A stretch of 64,000 nt of DNA, from positions 310,001-374,000 of the forward strand of contig NZ_JAYREK010000001.1 in the NCBI RefSeq assembly GCF_041908905.1. Direction: 5' to 3'. Below the pieces are notes generated by a model. The model was not told the origin of the DNA and searched no databases. It saw only the letters and a list, made by a program, of their open reading frames with translations. The stretch's first letter is position 1. Each line of letters begins with the position of its first letter. Made by a program: the position numbers and the translations under genes. Shown here one piece after another: positions 27,749 through 36,142 of this stretch. This DNA comes from Zoogloea sp041908905. GTDB lineage: Bacteria; Pseudomonadota; Gammaproteobacteria; Burkholderiales; Rhodocyclaceae.

Positions 27749-28531
27749 ATGTCCGGAGAAATCCACTGCAGCCAGACCTCGGGCGTCGCGACCCTGAGCC
27801 TCTCCAACCCCGACAAGCTCAACGCCGTGGACGCCGACATGTGGCGTGCCCTGCAGGCCCGCATGAGCGCCATCAACGCCGACCCCGAGGTACGCTGCGT
27901 GATCCTGCGCGGCGCAGGTGACAAGGCCTTTGCAGCCGGCGGCGACATCGAGGAATTCCTGGTCGTGCGCGCCACCGTCGACGACGCCCTGCACTACCAC
28001 GAAGGGCTCGTCGCCGCCGCCCTCGACGCCATCCGCGCCTGCCCGGTGCCCACCGTGGCGATGATCCAGGGCGCCTGCATCGGCGGCGGGCTGGAGATCG
28101 CCGGCTGCTGCGACATCCGCATCGCCGGCGAGTCGAGCCGCTTCGGCGCGCCGATCAACAAGCTGGGCTTCTCGATGTATCCGGGCGAGATGGCCGGCCT
28201 GCTCGAGCTCGTCGGCCCGGCGGTGCTGCTGGAGATCCTGCTCGAGGGGCGCATCCTCGGCGCCCACGAGGCTCTCGCCAAGGGCCTGCTGACCCGCGTG
28301 GTGGACGACGAGGAGGTCGAGCGCGAAGCCCACGCCACCGCCGCCCGCATCCTCAAGGGCGCGCCGCTGGTGGCCCGCTGGCACAAGCAGTGGGTGCATC
28401 GGCTGATGAAGGGCACGCCCCTGTCGGCCGACGAAAAGCGCGCCGCCTTCGACTTCCTGGCCACCGAAGACTACAAGGAAGGCCTCGACGCCTTCTTTGC
28501 CAAGCGCCCGCCGGTGTTCAAGGGGCGCTGA
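27749..28531 (+). CDS. Enoyl-CoA hydratase/isomerase family protein
   Basis: A 260-residue crotonase-fold protein. The CoA/oxyanion-hole segments are AFAAGGDIEEF and QGACIGGGLEIAGCCDIRIA. The tail APINKLGFSMYPGEMAG occupies the usual second active-site region. The exact reaction is not clear: the canonical catalytic Glu pair is not both evident, so isomerase or hydratase on an acyl-CoA is open. It is divergent from actP/yjcH across a 226-bp regulatory gap, which fits short-chain acid metabolism. Confidence 0.85.
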   Translation: MSGEIHCSQTSGVATLSLSNPDKLNAVDADMWRALQARMSAINADPEVRCVILRGAGDKAFAAGGDIEEFLVVRATVDDALHYHEGLVAAALDAIRACPVPTVAMIQGACIGGGLEIAGCCDIRIAGESSRFGAPINKLGFSMYPGEMAGLLELVGPAVLLEILLEGRILGAHEALAKGLLTRVVDDEEVEREAHATAARILKGAPLVARWHKQWVHRLMKGTPLSADEKRAAFDFLATEDYKEGLDAFFAKRPPVFKGR

Positions 28532-28539
28532 GCCGCCCC

Positions 28540-29208
28540 TCAACCCGCCTGCCAGCGGGCGAGCAGCGCGCCACGGTGGGGCACCAGCTGCGCCACCGCC
28601 ACATCCAGCACCGGGCCGGTGAGGGTATGGCCGGAACACTCGGCGGACACCGCCACCGCGGTGCCGGCCACCTCCACCCGCAGTGGCCCCTGGTCGGCCC
28701 GCAGGCGGGTCTGGCGGTGGACGCTATCAAGAAAGATGTGGCCGTTGGTGAGGTTGAGCTCGCCGTCGATCCGCGCGGGCTTGCCGCTGGTGAGCACGGC
28801 GCTCACCGAGCACGGCACCAGCCGGTATTCGTTGACCAGCGCCAGCGCCTGGCCGCGCAGGTAGGCGGCGGCCTCCGCCTCGCCCGCCGGCAGGCGCGCG
28901 CCGGCCCGGGCGGAGAGGGCCTCCACCTCGGCGTCGGTCAGGTGGGGCGCCACCTCGACGATGCGCGCCGGCTCGACGCGGGCCTGCGTGGTGACCCGGG
29001 CATCCAGGTGGTGGTGATGCTTGACCACGCGGACGCCGACCTTGGCCATCTGCTTGCCGGCGATCATCGGCAGCCCCTGGATCACCGTCGGGCCGAGGGC
29101 CCCGGCCAGCGCGCGGCACAGCTGCGCGTGGTCGAGGGCGGTCAATTGTGTGGGGACGGCGAGTTCGAGCTCGAACTGGAGCCGGAGACGGACATTGGCG
29201 GCGGACAT
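28540..29208 (-). CDS. Conserved-looking protein of unknown function
   Basis: About 222 residues from ATG 29208; an in-frame ATG at 29235 would add 9. No signal peptide or membrane helix. Visible features are a histidine run VVKHHHHLDARVTTQARV, an acidic/alanine-rich middle, and a beta-rich C-terminal half with GHIFLDSVHRQTRL. I recognise no family. The coding strand is supported by codon-position GC bias and by the lack of a better frame opposite. It converges on the enoyl-CoA hydratase with an 8-bp gap. Confidence 0.6.
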   Translation of the reverse strand: MSAANVRLRLQFELELAVPTQLTALDHAQLCRALAGALGPTVIQGLPMIAGKQMAKVGVRVVKHHHHLDARVTTQARVEPARIVEVAPHLTDAEVEALSARAGARLPAGEAEAAAYLRGQALALVNEYRLVPCSVSAVLTSGKPARIDGELNLTNGHIFLDSVHRQTRLRADQGPLRVEVAGTAVAVSAECSGHTLTGPVLDVAVAQLVPHRGALLARWQAG

Positions 29209-29275
29209 GGGCGCACCCGTACGAAGTCGGTGCATTGTCTTACGGCCGGGCCGCCCCGGCCTTGAGAGGCGGGAC

Positions 29276-30088
29276 TCAGCCCGCCAGCACGGTGTGCAGC
29301 ATCTTGGCCGACAGGGCGATCAGCAGCCCGGCAAAGACCTTCTTCAGGGTGGCCACCGGCAGCTTGTGGGCGAGCCTGGCGCCGATCGGCGCGGTCAGGC
29401 TGGAGAGCAGGCTGAGCAGCACCAGCGCCGGCAGGTAGACATAACCCAGGCTCCACTCGGGCAGCCCCGCCACGCTCCAGCCATTGATCAGGTAACCCAG
29501 CGCGCCGGCCACCGCGATCGGTAGGCCGATGGCCGCCGAGGTGCCGATGGCGTTGTGCACCTTGACGTTGCACCAGGTCATGAAGGGCACCGACAGCGAA
29601 CCGCCGCCGATCGCCACCAGCGACGAGATCGCCCCGATCACGCCGCCCACCCCGACCAGCCCGGCGGTGCCCGGCAGCTCGCGGGAGGGCTTGGGCTTGA
29701 CGTTGAGGATCATCTGCACCGCCACGTAGGCGGTGAAGCAGGCGAAGAAGATCGCCAGCGGCTGGGTTGGCGCCCGCGACGCCACGAAGGTGCCGGCGAA
29801 GGTGCCGGCCAGCACGCCCGGCGCGATGCCGCGCACGATGTCCCAGCGCACCGCGCCGTGGGCGTGGTGGGCGCGCAGGCTGGAGATCGAGGTGATCACG
29901 ATGCCGGCCATCGAGGTGCCCAGCGCCAGATGCACCAGGTGCTCCCGCGGGAAACCCTGGGCGGCGAAGAAGGTGGTCAGCATAGGCACCATGATCGCGC
30001 CGCCCCCCACGCCGAGCAGCCCGGCAAAAAAGCCCACGAAGGCGCCGAGCGCCAGGTAGGCGGCCAGCCATTCGATACCGATGTTCAT
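29276..30088 (-). CDS. TauE/SafE-family permease
   Basis: A 270-residue membrane protein with about eight helices. The family repeat is seen in GFFAGLLGVGGGAIMVPML near the start and SSLVAIGGGSLSVPFM in the second half. Members export sulfite, sulfoacetate or related anions. The start ATG 30088 overlaps the upstream EVE gene stop by 4 bp, so the two are translationally coupled. A second, distinct TauE gene lies at 34417. Confidence 0.88.
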   Translation of the reverse strand: MNIGIEWLAAYLALGAFVGFFAGLLGVGGGAIMVPMLTTFFAAQGFPREHLVHLALGTSMAGIVITSISSLRAHHAHGAVRWDIVRGIAPGVLAGTFAGTFVASRAPTQPLAIFFACFTAYVAVQMILNVKPKPSRELPGTAGLVGVGGVIGAISSLVAIGGGSLSVPFMTWCNVKVHNAIGTSAAIGLPIAVAGALGYLINGWSVAGLPEWSLGYVYLPALVLLSLLSSLTAPIGARLAHKLPVATLKKVFAGLLIALSAKMLHTVLAG

Positions 30089-30570
30089 GTCCAGTCCTGC
30101 AGGTCGGTTGCGCCGAGCAGCTGCCCGACGATGAAACGCCACTCGGCCGGCTCGACCGGCGTGATCGACAGCCGGTTGCCACGGGCGAGGACGCGCATGT
30201 TCGCCAGTTCGGGCCGGCCGCGCAATTCGGGCAAACCCACCAGCCGGGTCTTGCGCACGAAGCCCACGTCCACATGCAGCCAGCGCGGGTTGTCAGGCGT
30301 GGCCCGGGGGTCGAAGTACTTGCTCGCCGGGTCGAACTGGGTGGCGTCCGGGTAAGGCCCGCTGGCAACCCGGGCGATGCCGGCGATCCCCGGCTCGGCG
30401 CAGCCGGAATGGTAGAACAGCACCCCATCGCCGACCCGCATCGCGTCGCGCATGAAGTTGCGGGCCTGGTAGTTGCGCACCCCGTACCAGGGCACCGTCT
30501 GGCCAGGGCGGGCGGCCAGGTCGTCGATGGAGACGTCGTCGGGTTCGGATTTCATCAGCCAGCAGGGCAT
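30085..30570 (-). CDS. EVE-domain protein
   Basis: A 161-residue single-domain protein. WLMKSEPDDVSIDDL starts the fold, WYGVRNYQARNFMRDAMRVGD is the hallmark segment, and FYHSGCAEPGIAGIARV follows. EVE is a PUA-like fold that binds modified bases in DNA or RNA; the human relative is THYN1. The ligand here is unknown. The ATG at 30570 gives the family start; the open frame upstream is non-coding. It overlaps the TauE gene by 4 bp. Confidence 0.9.
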   Translation of the reverse strand: MPCWLMKSEPDDVSIDDLAARPGQTVPWYGVRNYQARNFMRDAMRVGDGVLFYHSGCAEPGIAGIARVASGPYPDATQFDPASKYFDPRATPDNPRWLHVDVGFVRKTRLVGLPELRGRPELANMRVLARGNRLSITPVEPAEWRFIVGQLLGATDLQDWT

Positions 30571-30764
30571 GGCGGGTCCTCGTCGCGGGGTTGGGCGCGC
30601 GGCCGGAGCCGGCGCGTCGGAGCCGGGGTTGTCGCGCAAAACGCGGCGGAACACAAGCCGGTCCGCCGCAAAAGCACGCCCCACGCCGGGCGAACGGCTA
30701 TCATCAGGGCATTTCCCGATTGCCCGGATGCCCCGCCGGCATGCACCGACCACACCCCATCGCC

Positions 30765-32471
30765 ATGCGCTCCGACTCCCTGCGTCCGCCCCGCGGCGGC
30801 ATCCTCCGCCTGTTGTTCCTGGTCTGGGCCCTGGGGCTGGCGGCGGCCTGCAGCGCCGCCTCCGGCCACGCCCGCCATGGGCCGGAGCAGGCCCGGGCGA
30901 CGACACCGGCCGAGCCGTCTCCGCCGGCGGCCGTCGCCGTGCCGGCCGGCGAAGAGGCCGAGCTGGTGCTGATGAACCGCCGGATCGTACGCTTCCGGGC
31001 GACCTTCCTGGGCGCCCCACCCCGCCAGCGGGCCGAGCGTGGGCGGCAGGCGATCGTTGCGCAGCTCGAACGGGGGGCCGGCGACACCGTCAGCGTGCAG
31101 CCCAACCCGGTGGGCAACATCGTGCTGGTCGGCGGCCAGCTGGCCTTCGTACTGACCCCCGAAGACACCGACAAGCTCGCCGGCGAGAGCCTCGACGCCC
31201 TCACCGACACCACCCTGGCGGCCCTCCGCACGGCCCTCGCCGAGTCCCGCGAGAGCCACGACAGCAGGACCCTGGCCGGAGGCCTGGCGGTGTCGGCCGG
31301 GCTGACGCTGCTGTTCGTCATCCTGCTGTCCGGGCTGGCGCGCCTGCGCGGCTGGATCGCCCGCCGCCTCGCCGCCGCCATCGACGCCCACACCCGGCGG
31401 CTGCGGGCGGGCGGTGCCGAGCTGATCCGCGGCGAGCGCGTGCTGGCCGCGGCGAGGTGGCTCACCGGCGCGGCGTTCTGGCTGCTCGCCGCCCTGCTCG
31501 CCTACACCTGGCTGGCCCGGGTGCTGGCGCTGTTCCCCTACACCCGGGCCTGGGGCGAGCAACTCGACGACTACCTGCTCGGCGTGCTGGCCCGGCTCGG
31601 GCTGGGCATGCTCGAAACCCTGCCCAACCTGCTGGTGGCGGTGCTGATGCTGCTCGTCGCCCGGGCGGTGGTGGGCCTGCTGAAACCCTTCTTCGACCAC
31701 GTGGCGGGCAACGGCGGCGGGGTTGGCTGGCTGGACCGGGACACCGTCGAGCCGACCCGCAAGATCACCAACATCCTGATCTGGATCTTCGCGCTGGTGA
31801 TGGCCTACCCCTACCTGCCCGGCGCCCACACGGAGGCCTTCAAGGGCATGTCGGTGCTGATCGGCCTGATGGTGTCGCTGGGCGCCTCCAGCGTCGTCGG
31901 CCAGGCCGCCAGCGGGCTGATCCTGATGTACTCGCGCACCCTGCGCACCGGCGAATATGTGCGCATCGGCGAGCACGAGGGCACCGTCGCGGCGATCACC
32001 CTCTTCAACACCCGGCTGCGCACCGGGCGCGGCGCCGAGGTCACCATCCCCAACGCGCTGATCGTCGGCAGCGCCACCCGCAACTACTCGCGTACCACCG
32101 ACGGGCTCGGCTTCATGATCGACATCACGGTGACGATCGGCTACGACACCCCGTGGCGCCAGGTCGAGGCGATGCTCCTCGAGGCCGCCCGGCGCACCGC
32201 CGGGGTGCTCGCCGACCCGCCGCCGCGGGTGTTCCAGACCGCGCTGTCCGACTTCTACCCCGAATACTGCCTGGTCGCCCAGGCCGCCCCCACCGGCGAC
32301 GCGCCGCGGGCGCGGGTGCTCAGCAATCTCCACGCCAGCATCCAGGACGTCTTCAATGAGCACGGCGTGCAGATCATGTCGCCCCACTACATGGCCGACC
32401 CGGCCCAGGAGAAGTGCGTGCCCCCCGAAAAATGGTACGCCGCGCCGGCACGCCGGCCCGGGGCGGCCTGA
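30765..32471 (+). CDS. Large MscS-family mechanosensitive channel
   Basis: A 568-residue protein. The N-terminus (LLFLVWALGLAAACSAAS) looks like a signal peptide, perhaps a lipoprotein signal at AAC. A periplasmic domain (about 30-170) follows, then four to five membrane helices. The MscS pore and beta domain start at IGLMVSLGASSVVGQAASGLIL and continue through RTGEYVRIGEHEGTV and VTIPNALIVGSATRNYS. It is larger than the mscS at 751 and of the YbdG/YnaI-like class in layout. An alternative start at 30741 adds 8 residues. Confidence 0.85.
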   Translation: MRSDSLRPPRGGILRLLFLVWALGLAAACSAASGHARHGPEQARATTPAEPSPPAAVAVPAGEEAELVLMNRRIVRFRATFLGAPPRQRAERGRQAIVAQLERGAGDTVSVQPNPVGNIVLVGGQLAFVLTPEDTDKLAGESLDALTDTTLAALRTALAESRESHDSRTLAGGLAVSAGLTLLFVILLSGLARLRGWIARRLAAAIDAHTRRLRAGGAELIRGERVLAAARWLTGAAFWLLAALLAYTWLARVLALFPYTRAWGEQLDDYLLGVLARLGLGMLETLPNLLVAVLMLLVARAVVGLLKPFFDHVAGNGGGVGWLDRDTVEPTRKITNILIWIFALVMAYPYLPGAHTEAFKGMSVLIGLMVSLGASSVVGQAASGLILMYSRTLRTGEYVRIGEHEGTVAAITLFNTRLRTGRGAEVTIPNALIVGSATRNYSRTTDGLGFMIDITVTIGYDTPWRQVEAMLLEAARRTAGVLADPPPRVFQTALSDFYPEYCLVAQAAPTGDAPRARVLSNLHASIQDVFNEHGVQIMSPHYMADPAQEKCVPPEKWYAAPARRPGAA

Positions 32472-32525
32472 GGGCCGGGTTATCATCCCCCTCGCCCTCT
32501 TCGGCCTTTTTCCGGACAGCCGCCC

Positions 32526-32762
32526 ATGAACCCGATCCCCGAACGCCGCAAGAACCTGGCCCTGCGCGAGCTGGTGGACCAGGCCTACCACCTCATCGAA
32601 CCCTTCTTCGACCCCTCCAACGCCTGGAATGGCCAGCAGCTCGAGCACCTGGCCTACCGGCTGGTGCGCGAGAACCTGCCCCAGCTGCCGCCGGCCGACG
32701 TGCAGGCCATCGTCACCGCGGCCACGCGCATCTACCGCAGCCGGCACAAGGCCGGGCAGTAG
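32526..32762 (+). CDS. Small protein of unknown function
   Basis: A 78-residue, apparently all-helical soluble protein with aromatic residues (YHLIEPFFDPSNAWNGQQL) and a basic C-terminus. No known family recognised. It starts 54 bp after the MscS gene and ends about 96 bp before the DMT exporter, in the same direction, and has clear third-position GC bias. Confidence 0.65.
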   Translation: MNPIPERRKNLALRELVDQAYHLIEPFFDPSNAWNGQQLEHLAYRLVRENLPQLPPADVQAIVTAATRIYRSRHKAGQ

Positions 32763-32857
32763 GTGGCGCGACGGCGCGAGCCCCCTTGCGCCCGCGCCGC
32801 CCGCGCTGCTCCAGATCCCGGCGAACCACCGCTCCAAGCCCCGACATCCCCTTCCCC

Positions 32858-33715
32858 GTGACACGCTTCTATCCCCTCCTCTTCGTGCTGCTGTGGAGCA
32901 CCGGCTTCATCGGCGCCCGCTACGGCATGCCCTACGCCGAGCCGCTCAGCTTCCTGTGCCTGCGCTACATGCTGGTGATCCTGCTGATGGGCGGCGTCGC
33001 CCTGGCCAGCCGCGCGCCGTGGCCGCAGACGCCGCGCCAGTTTCTGCACATCGGCGTCACCGGGCTGCTGGTGCATGGGGTGTATCTGGGCGGGGTGTTC
33101 GTGGCGATCAGCCACGGGCTGCCCGCCGGCATTGCCGCGCTGGTGGTCGGCCTTCAGCCCCTGCTCACCGCCCTGGGCGCCGGCCTGCTGCTGGGCGAGA
33201 AGGTGCGGCCGCGCCAGTGGGCCGGGTTGGTGCTGGGCCTCGCCGGAGTGGCGCTGGTGGTGTCGAACAAGGTGGCCGGCACCGCCGGCACGCCGCAACT
33301 GACGGCGATGCTCACGCCGGTGCTGCTGGCCCTGATCGGCATCACCGCCGGCACCCTGTACCAGAAGCGCTTCTGTCCGGCCTTCGACCTGCGCACAGGC
33401 TCGGTGATCCAGTTCGTGCCGTCCCTCCTCGCCACCGGCCTCGTCGCCACCCAGACCGAGGCGCTGGCGGTCACCTGGAGCGGCCACTTCGTGTTCGCGC
33501 TGCTGTGGCTGGTGCTGGTGCTGTCGGTGGGCGCGGTGAGCCTGCTCAACCTGCTGATCCGCAGCGGCAGCGCCGTCAATGTGGCGAGCCTGTTCTACCT
33601 CACCCCGCCCAGCACCGCGCTGATCGCCTGGGCGGTGTTCGGCGAGACGCTCACCGGCCTGGCCCTGGCCGGGATGGGCGTCACGGTGTTCGGCGTCTGG
33701 CTGGCCCGCAAATGA
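32858..33715 (+). CDS. DMT/EamA-family transporter
   Basis: A 285-residue membrane protein with about ten helices and two EamA repeats: FVLLWSTGFIGARYGMPYAEP in the first and LYQKRFCPAFDLRTGSV opening the second. The family exports amino acids or other metabolites; the substrate is unknown. The likely start is GTG 32858 (MTRFYPLLF); no ATG fits before the first helix. The stop overlaps ruvC by 4 bp. Confidence 0.86.
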   Translation: MTRFYPLLFVLLWSTGFIGARYGMPYAEPLSFLCLRYMLVILLMGGVALASRAPWPQTPRQFLHIGVTGLLVHGVYLGGVFVAISHGLPAGIAALVVGLQPLLTALGAGLLLGEKVRPRQWAGLVLGLAGVALVVSNKVAGTAGTPQLTAMLTPVLLALIGITAGTLYQKRFCPAFDLRTGSVIQFVPSLLATGLVATQTEALAVTWSGHFVFALLWLVLVLSVGAVSLLNLLIRSGSAVNVASLFYLTPPSTALIAWAVFGETLTGLALAGMGVTVFGVWLARK

Positions 33716-34266
33716 ACGCGCCGGCCGCCTCCGCCACCGTCGCGACGCGCATCCTGGGCATCGACCCGGGCCTGCGCAACACCGGCTTCGGCGTCATCGA
33801 CACCCTCGGCAGCCAGCTGCGCTACGTGGCGAGCGGCGTGATCCGCAGCGGCGAGGGCAGCCTGCCGGAGCGCCTCAAGGTGATCCTCGACGGGGTGCGC
33901 CAGGTGATCGCCACCTACCAGCCGGACCAGGTGGCGATCGAGATCGTCTTCGTCAATGTGAACCCGCAATCCACCCTGCTTCTCGGCCAGGCCCGCGGCG
34001 CGGCGATCTGCGGCGCGGTGTCGTGCGACCTGCCGGTGGCCGAATACACCGCGCTGCAGGTCAAGCAGGCCGTGGTGGGTCATGGCAAGGCGGCCAAGGA
34101 GCAGGTCAACCACATGGTGCAGCGTCTGCTCAGCCTGGACGGCAGCCCGTCCAGCGACGCGGCCGATGCGCTGGCCTGCGCCATCTGCCACGCCCACGGC
34201 AGCGCCGGGCTGGCCAAACTGGCCGGCGTCGGTACCCGCAAGCGGGGCGGACGGCTGCGACTGTAA
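33712..34266 (+). CDS. ruvC: Crossover junction endodeoxyribonuclease RuvC
   Basis: A 184-residue RNase H-fold resolvase that nicks Holliday junctions symmetrically. The acidic catalytic set is complete: Asp18 in GIDPGLRNTGFG, Glu77 in VAIEIVF, and Asp149 and Asp152 in SDAADALA. LLGQARGAA is the family signature helix. It overlaps the transporter upstream by 4 bp (ATGA). ruvA and ruvB, which usually follow ruvC, are not here; a convergent permease gene follows instead. Confidence 0.94.
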   Translation: MNAPAASATVATRILGIDPGLRNTGFGVIDTLGSQLRYVASGVIRSGEGSLPERLKVILDGVRQVIATYQPDQVAIEIVFVNVNPQSTLLLGQARGAAICGAVSCDLPVAEYTALQVKQAVVGHGKAAKEQVNHMVQRLLSLDGSPSSDAADALACAICHAHGSAGLAKLAGVGTRKRGGRLRL

Positions 34267-34416
34267 ACCCACGCCCCTCAGGGGCTCGCGCCGCTCGGCG
34301 AAGGGGCGCGAAGACCGCGAACAGACGCCCTGCCACTTGTGGCCGCCGGGAGAGCGTGGCCAGCGCCACCGGAAGGGGCGGTGGCCCGCCCGGAGGTGAA
34401 GCGGAAGGGCGCCCCC

Positions 34417-35169
34417 TCAGCCCATCACCCCGTCCCACAGCAGCTTCACCCCCGACAGGCCCAGCGCCGCGGTGGCAAAGAAATAGAACGGCCGCTCGGG
34501 GATGTGCTTCAGGATGCGCATGCCGCTCCACACGCCGATCGGCACCAGCGGAATGAACAGCGCCGACATCACCAGGGTCTCGCGGCTGAACAGGTCCAGC
34601 CCGATGTAGAAGGGCAGCTTGGCGAGGTTGATCACCGCAAAGAAGAACACCGAGGTGGCCACGAAAGTCTCCCGCGGCTGGCGGCGCGACAGCAGGTAGA
34701 TCATCACCGGCGGCGCGCCGGCGTGGGCCAGGGTGCTGGTGAAGCCCGACCCGGCCCCCCACAGCCAGCCGACCGCCCGCGGCGGCCGCGCCTCGCTGGC
34801 CACCCGGCCGCCCTTGCGCAGCAGCCGGTCGAGGGCGAACACCACCGCGATCAGGCCGATCGAGCCCTTCACGACCCGGTCCGACATCACCCCGAAGGCC
34901 AGCGTGCCGAGGGCGATGCCGACCAGCGCGCCGGGGATCAGCGTGCGCAGGTCCTGCCAGTCGGCCTTGCCCCGCCAGGCCCGGATGCCCACCATGTCCA
35001 TCGTGATGAGGATGGGCAGCATCACCGCCACCGCGTCCCGGGGCGACATCCACATGCTCATGAAGGGCACCGCCAGCCCGCCCAGCGCACCGCCCAGGCC
35101 GGACTTGGAGATGCCGGTGATGAGGATCGCAAACCCCGTCACGACCCACCCGGCGAGATCCATTTCCAT
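34417..35169 (-). CDS. TauE/SafE-family permease (second copy)
   Basis: A 250-residue membrane protein with about eight helices. The first repeat shows GISKSGLGGALGGLAVPFM and the second AGSGFTSTLAHAGAPPVMIYLL, typical of the sulfite-exporter family. It is clearly diverged from the copy at 29276, so it is not a recent duplicate. ATG 35169 (MEMDLAGW) precedes the first helix; the open frame continues upstream but with no membrane-protein features. Confidence 0.86.
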   Translation of the reverse strand: MEMDLAGWVVTGFAILITGISKSGLGGALGGLAVPFMSMWMSPRDAVAVMLPILITMDMVGIRAWRGKADWQDLRTLIPGALVGIALGTLAFGVMSDRVVKGSIGLIAVVFALDRLLRKGGRVASEARPPRAVGWLWGAGSGFTSTLAHAGAPPVMIYLLSRRQPRETFVATSVFFFAVINLAKLPFYIGLDLFSRETLVMSALFIPLVPIGVWSGMRILKHIPERPFYFFATAALGLSGVKLLWDGVMG

Positions 35170-35371
35170 CGGTCGACCACCTGTGCGATAAAGGACGGGT
35201 TTTATACCACCGAGCCAGGGTGCCAGGGCGCCGGTGGCCGCCCGCCCGGACCGCGGCCGCGCGGCGCGCCCTCCCCACTTTGGGGCGCCCCGGCTAGAAT
35301 GGGCGGCGGTAATACTGCATGCGCGCCGCCGCTCCGTTCCGTCAGGCCGACCTGTCTTCAAGGAAACACCC

Positions 35372-36142
35372 ATGCCCCCCCGCGTTGGCCTCTTCGCCAC
35401 CTGCCTGATGAACCTGTTTCGCCCCAATGTGGGTTTTGCCGCCGTAAAGCTGCTTGAAAACGCCGGTTGCCGTGTGGAAGTGCCCCAAAACCAGACCTGT
35501 TGTGGCCAACCGGCCTATAACAGCGGCGATTTCGAGGCCACCAGGGCGCTGGCGAGGCAGGTTATCGAGGTTTTCGAGGGTTTCGACTACGTCGTGGGGC
35601 CTTCCGGCTCGTGCATGGCGACGATCCGCAAGGATTACCCCCGCCTCTTCGCCGACGACCCGCCCTGGCGCGCCCGGGCCGAGGCCCTCGCCGCGAAGAG
35701 CTTCGAGCTCGTCTCCTTCCTCACCGACGTGCGCGGCGTGCAGGCGGTGGACGCCGCCTACCCCGGCACCGTCACCTGCCTCGACTCCTGCTCGGGGCTG
35801 CGCGAGCTCGGCATCCAGGCCCAGCCGCGCCTGCTGCTCGGCAGCGTGGACGGCCTGCAGCTCGCCGAGATGGCCGACACCGAGGTGTGCTGCGGCTTCG
35901 GCGGCAGCTTCTGCGTCAAATACCCCGAGATCTCCGGCCGCCTGGCCGACGACAAGCTGGCCCGGGTGGCCGAGACCGGCGCCGGCACCCTCGTCGGCGG
36001 CGACCTGGGCTGCCTGCTGCACCTGGCCGGGCGGATGACCCGCTGCGGCGCGCCGGTCAAGGTCTTCCACACCGCCGAGGTGCTGGCCGGGCTGGCCGAC
36101 GGCGACGGCATCGGCGGTGCCCCGGAGGCGCGGCAGCCATGA
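35372..36142 (+). CDS. lutA: LutA/LldE-like iron-sulfur subunit of lactate oxidation complex
   Basis: A 256-residue cytoplasmic protein with the paired cysteine-rich (CCG) motifs of heterodisulfide-reductase-type subunits: QTCCGQPAYNSGD, CLDSCSGLRELGI and EVCCGFGGSFCVKYPEIS. It is the first of three overlapping or closely spaced genes matching LutABC / LldEFG, which oxidise L-lactate to pyruvate without a flavin LldD. The ATG 36139 of the next gene overlaps its stop by 4 bp. Confidence 0.92.
   Translation: MPPRVGLFATCLMNLFRPNVGFAAVKLLENAGCRVEVPQNQTCCGQPAYNSGDFEATRALARQVIEVFEGFDYVVGPSGSCMATIRKDYPRLFADDPPWRARAEALAAKSFELVSFLTDVRGVQAVDAAYPGTVTCLDSCSGLRELGIQAQPRLLLGSVDGLQLAEMADTEVCCGFGGSFCVKYPEISGRLADDKLARVAETGAGTLVGGDLGCLLHLAGRMTRCGAPVKVFHTAEVLAGLADGDGIGGAPEARQP

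Noticed and set aside
34267..34416. Possible terminator from CCCCTCAGGGG between ruvC and the convergent permease
   Set aside because: The symmetry is short, with a loop too small for a stable stem, and no T-tract follows on either strand.
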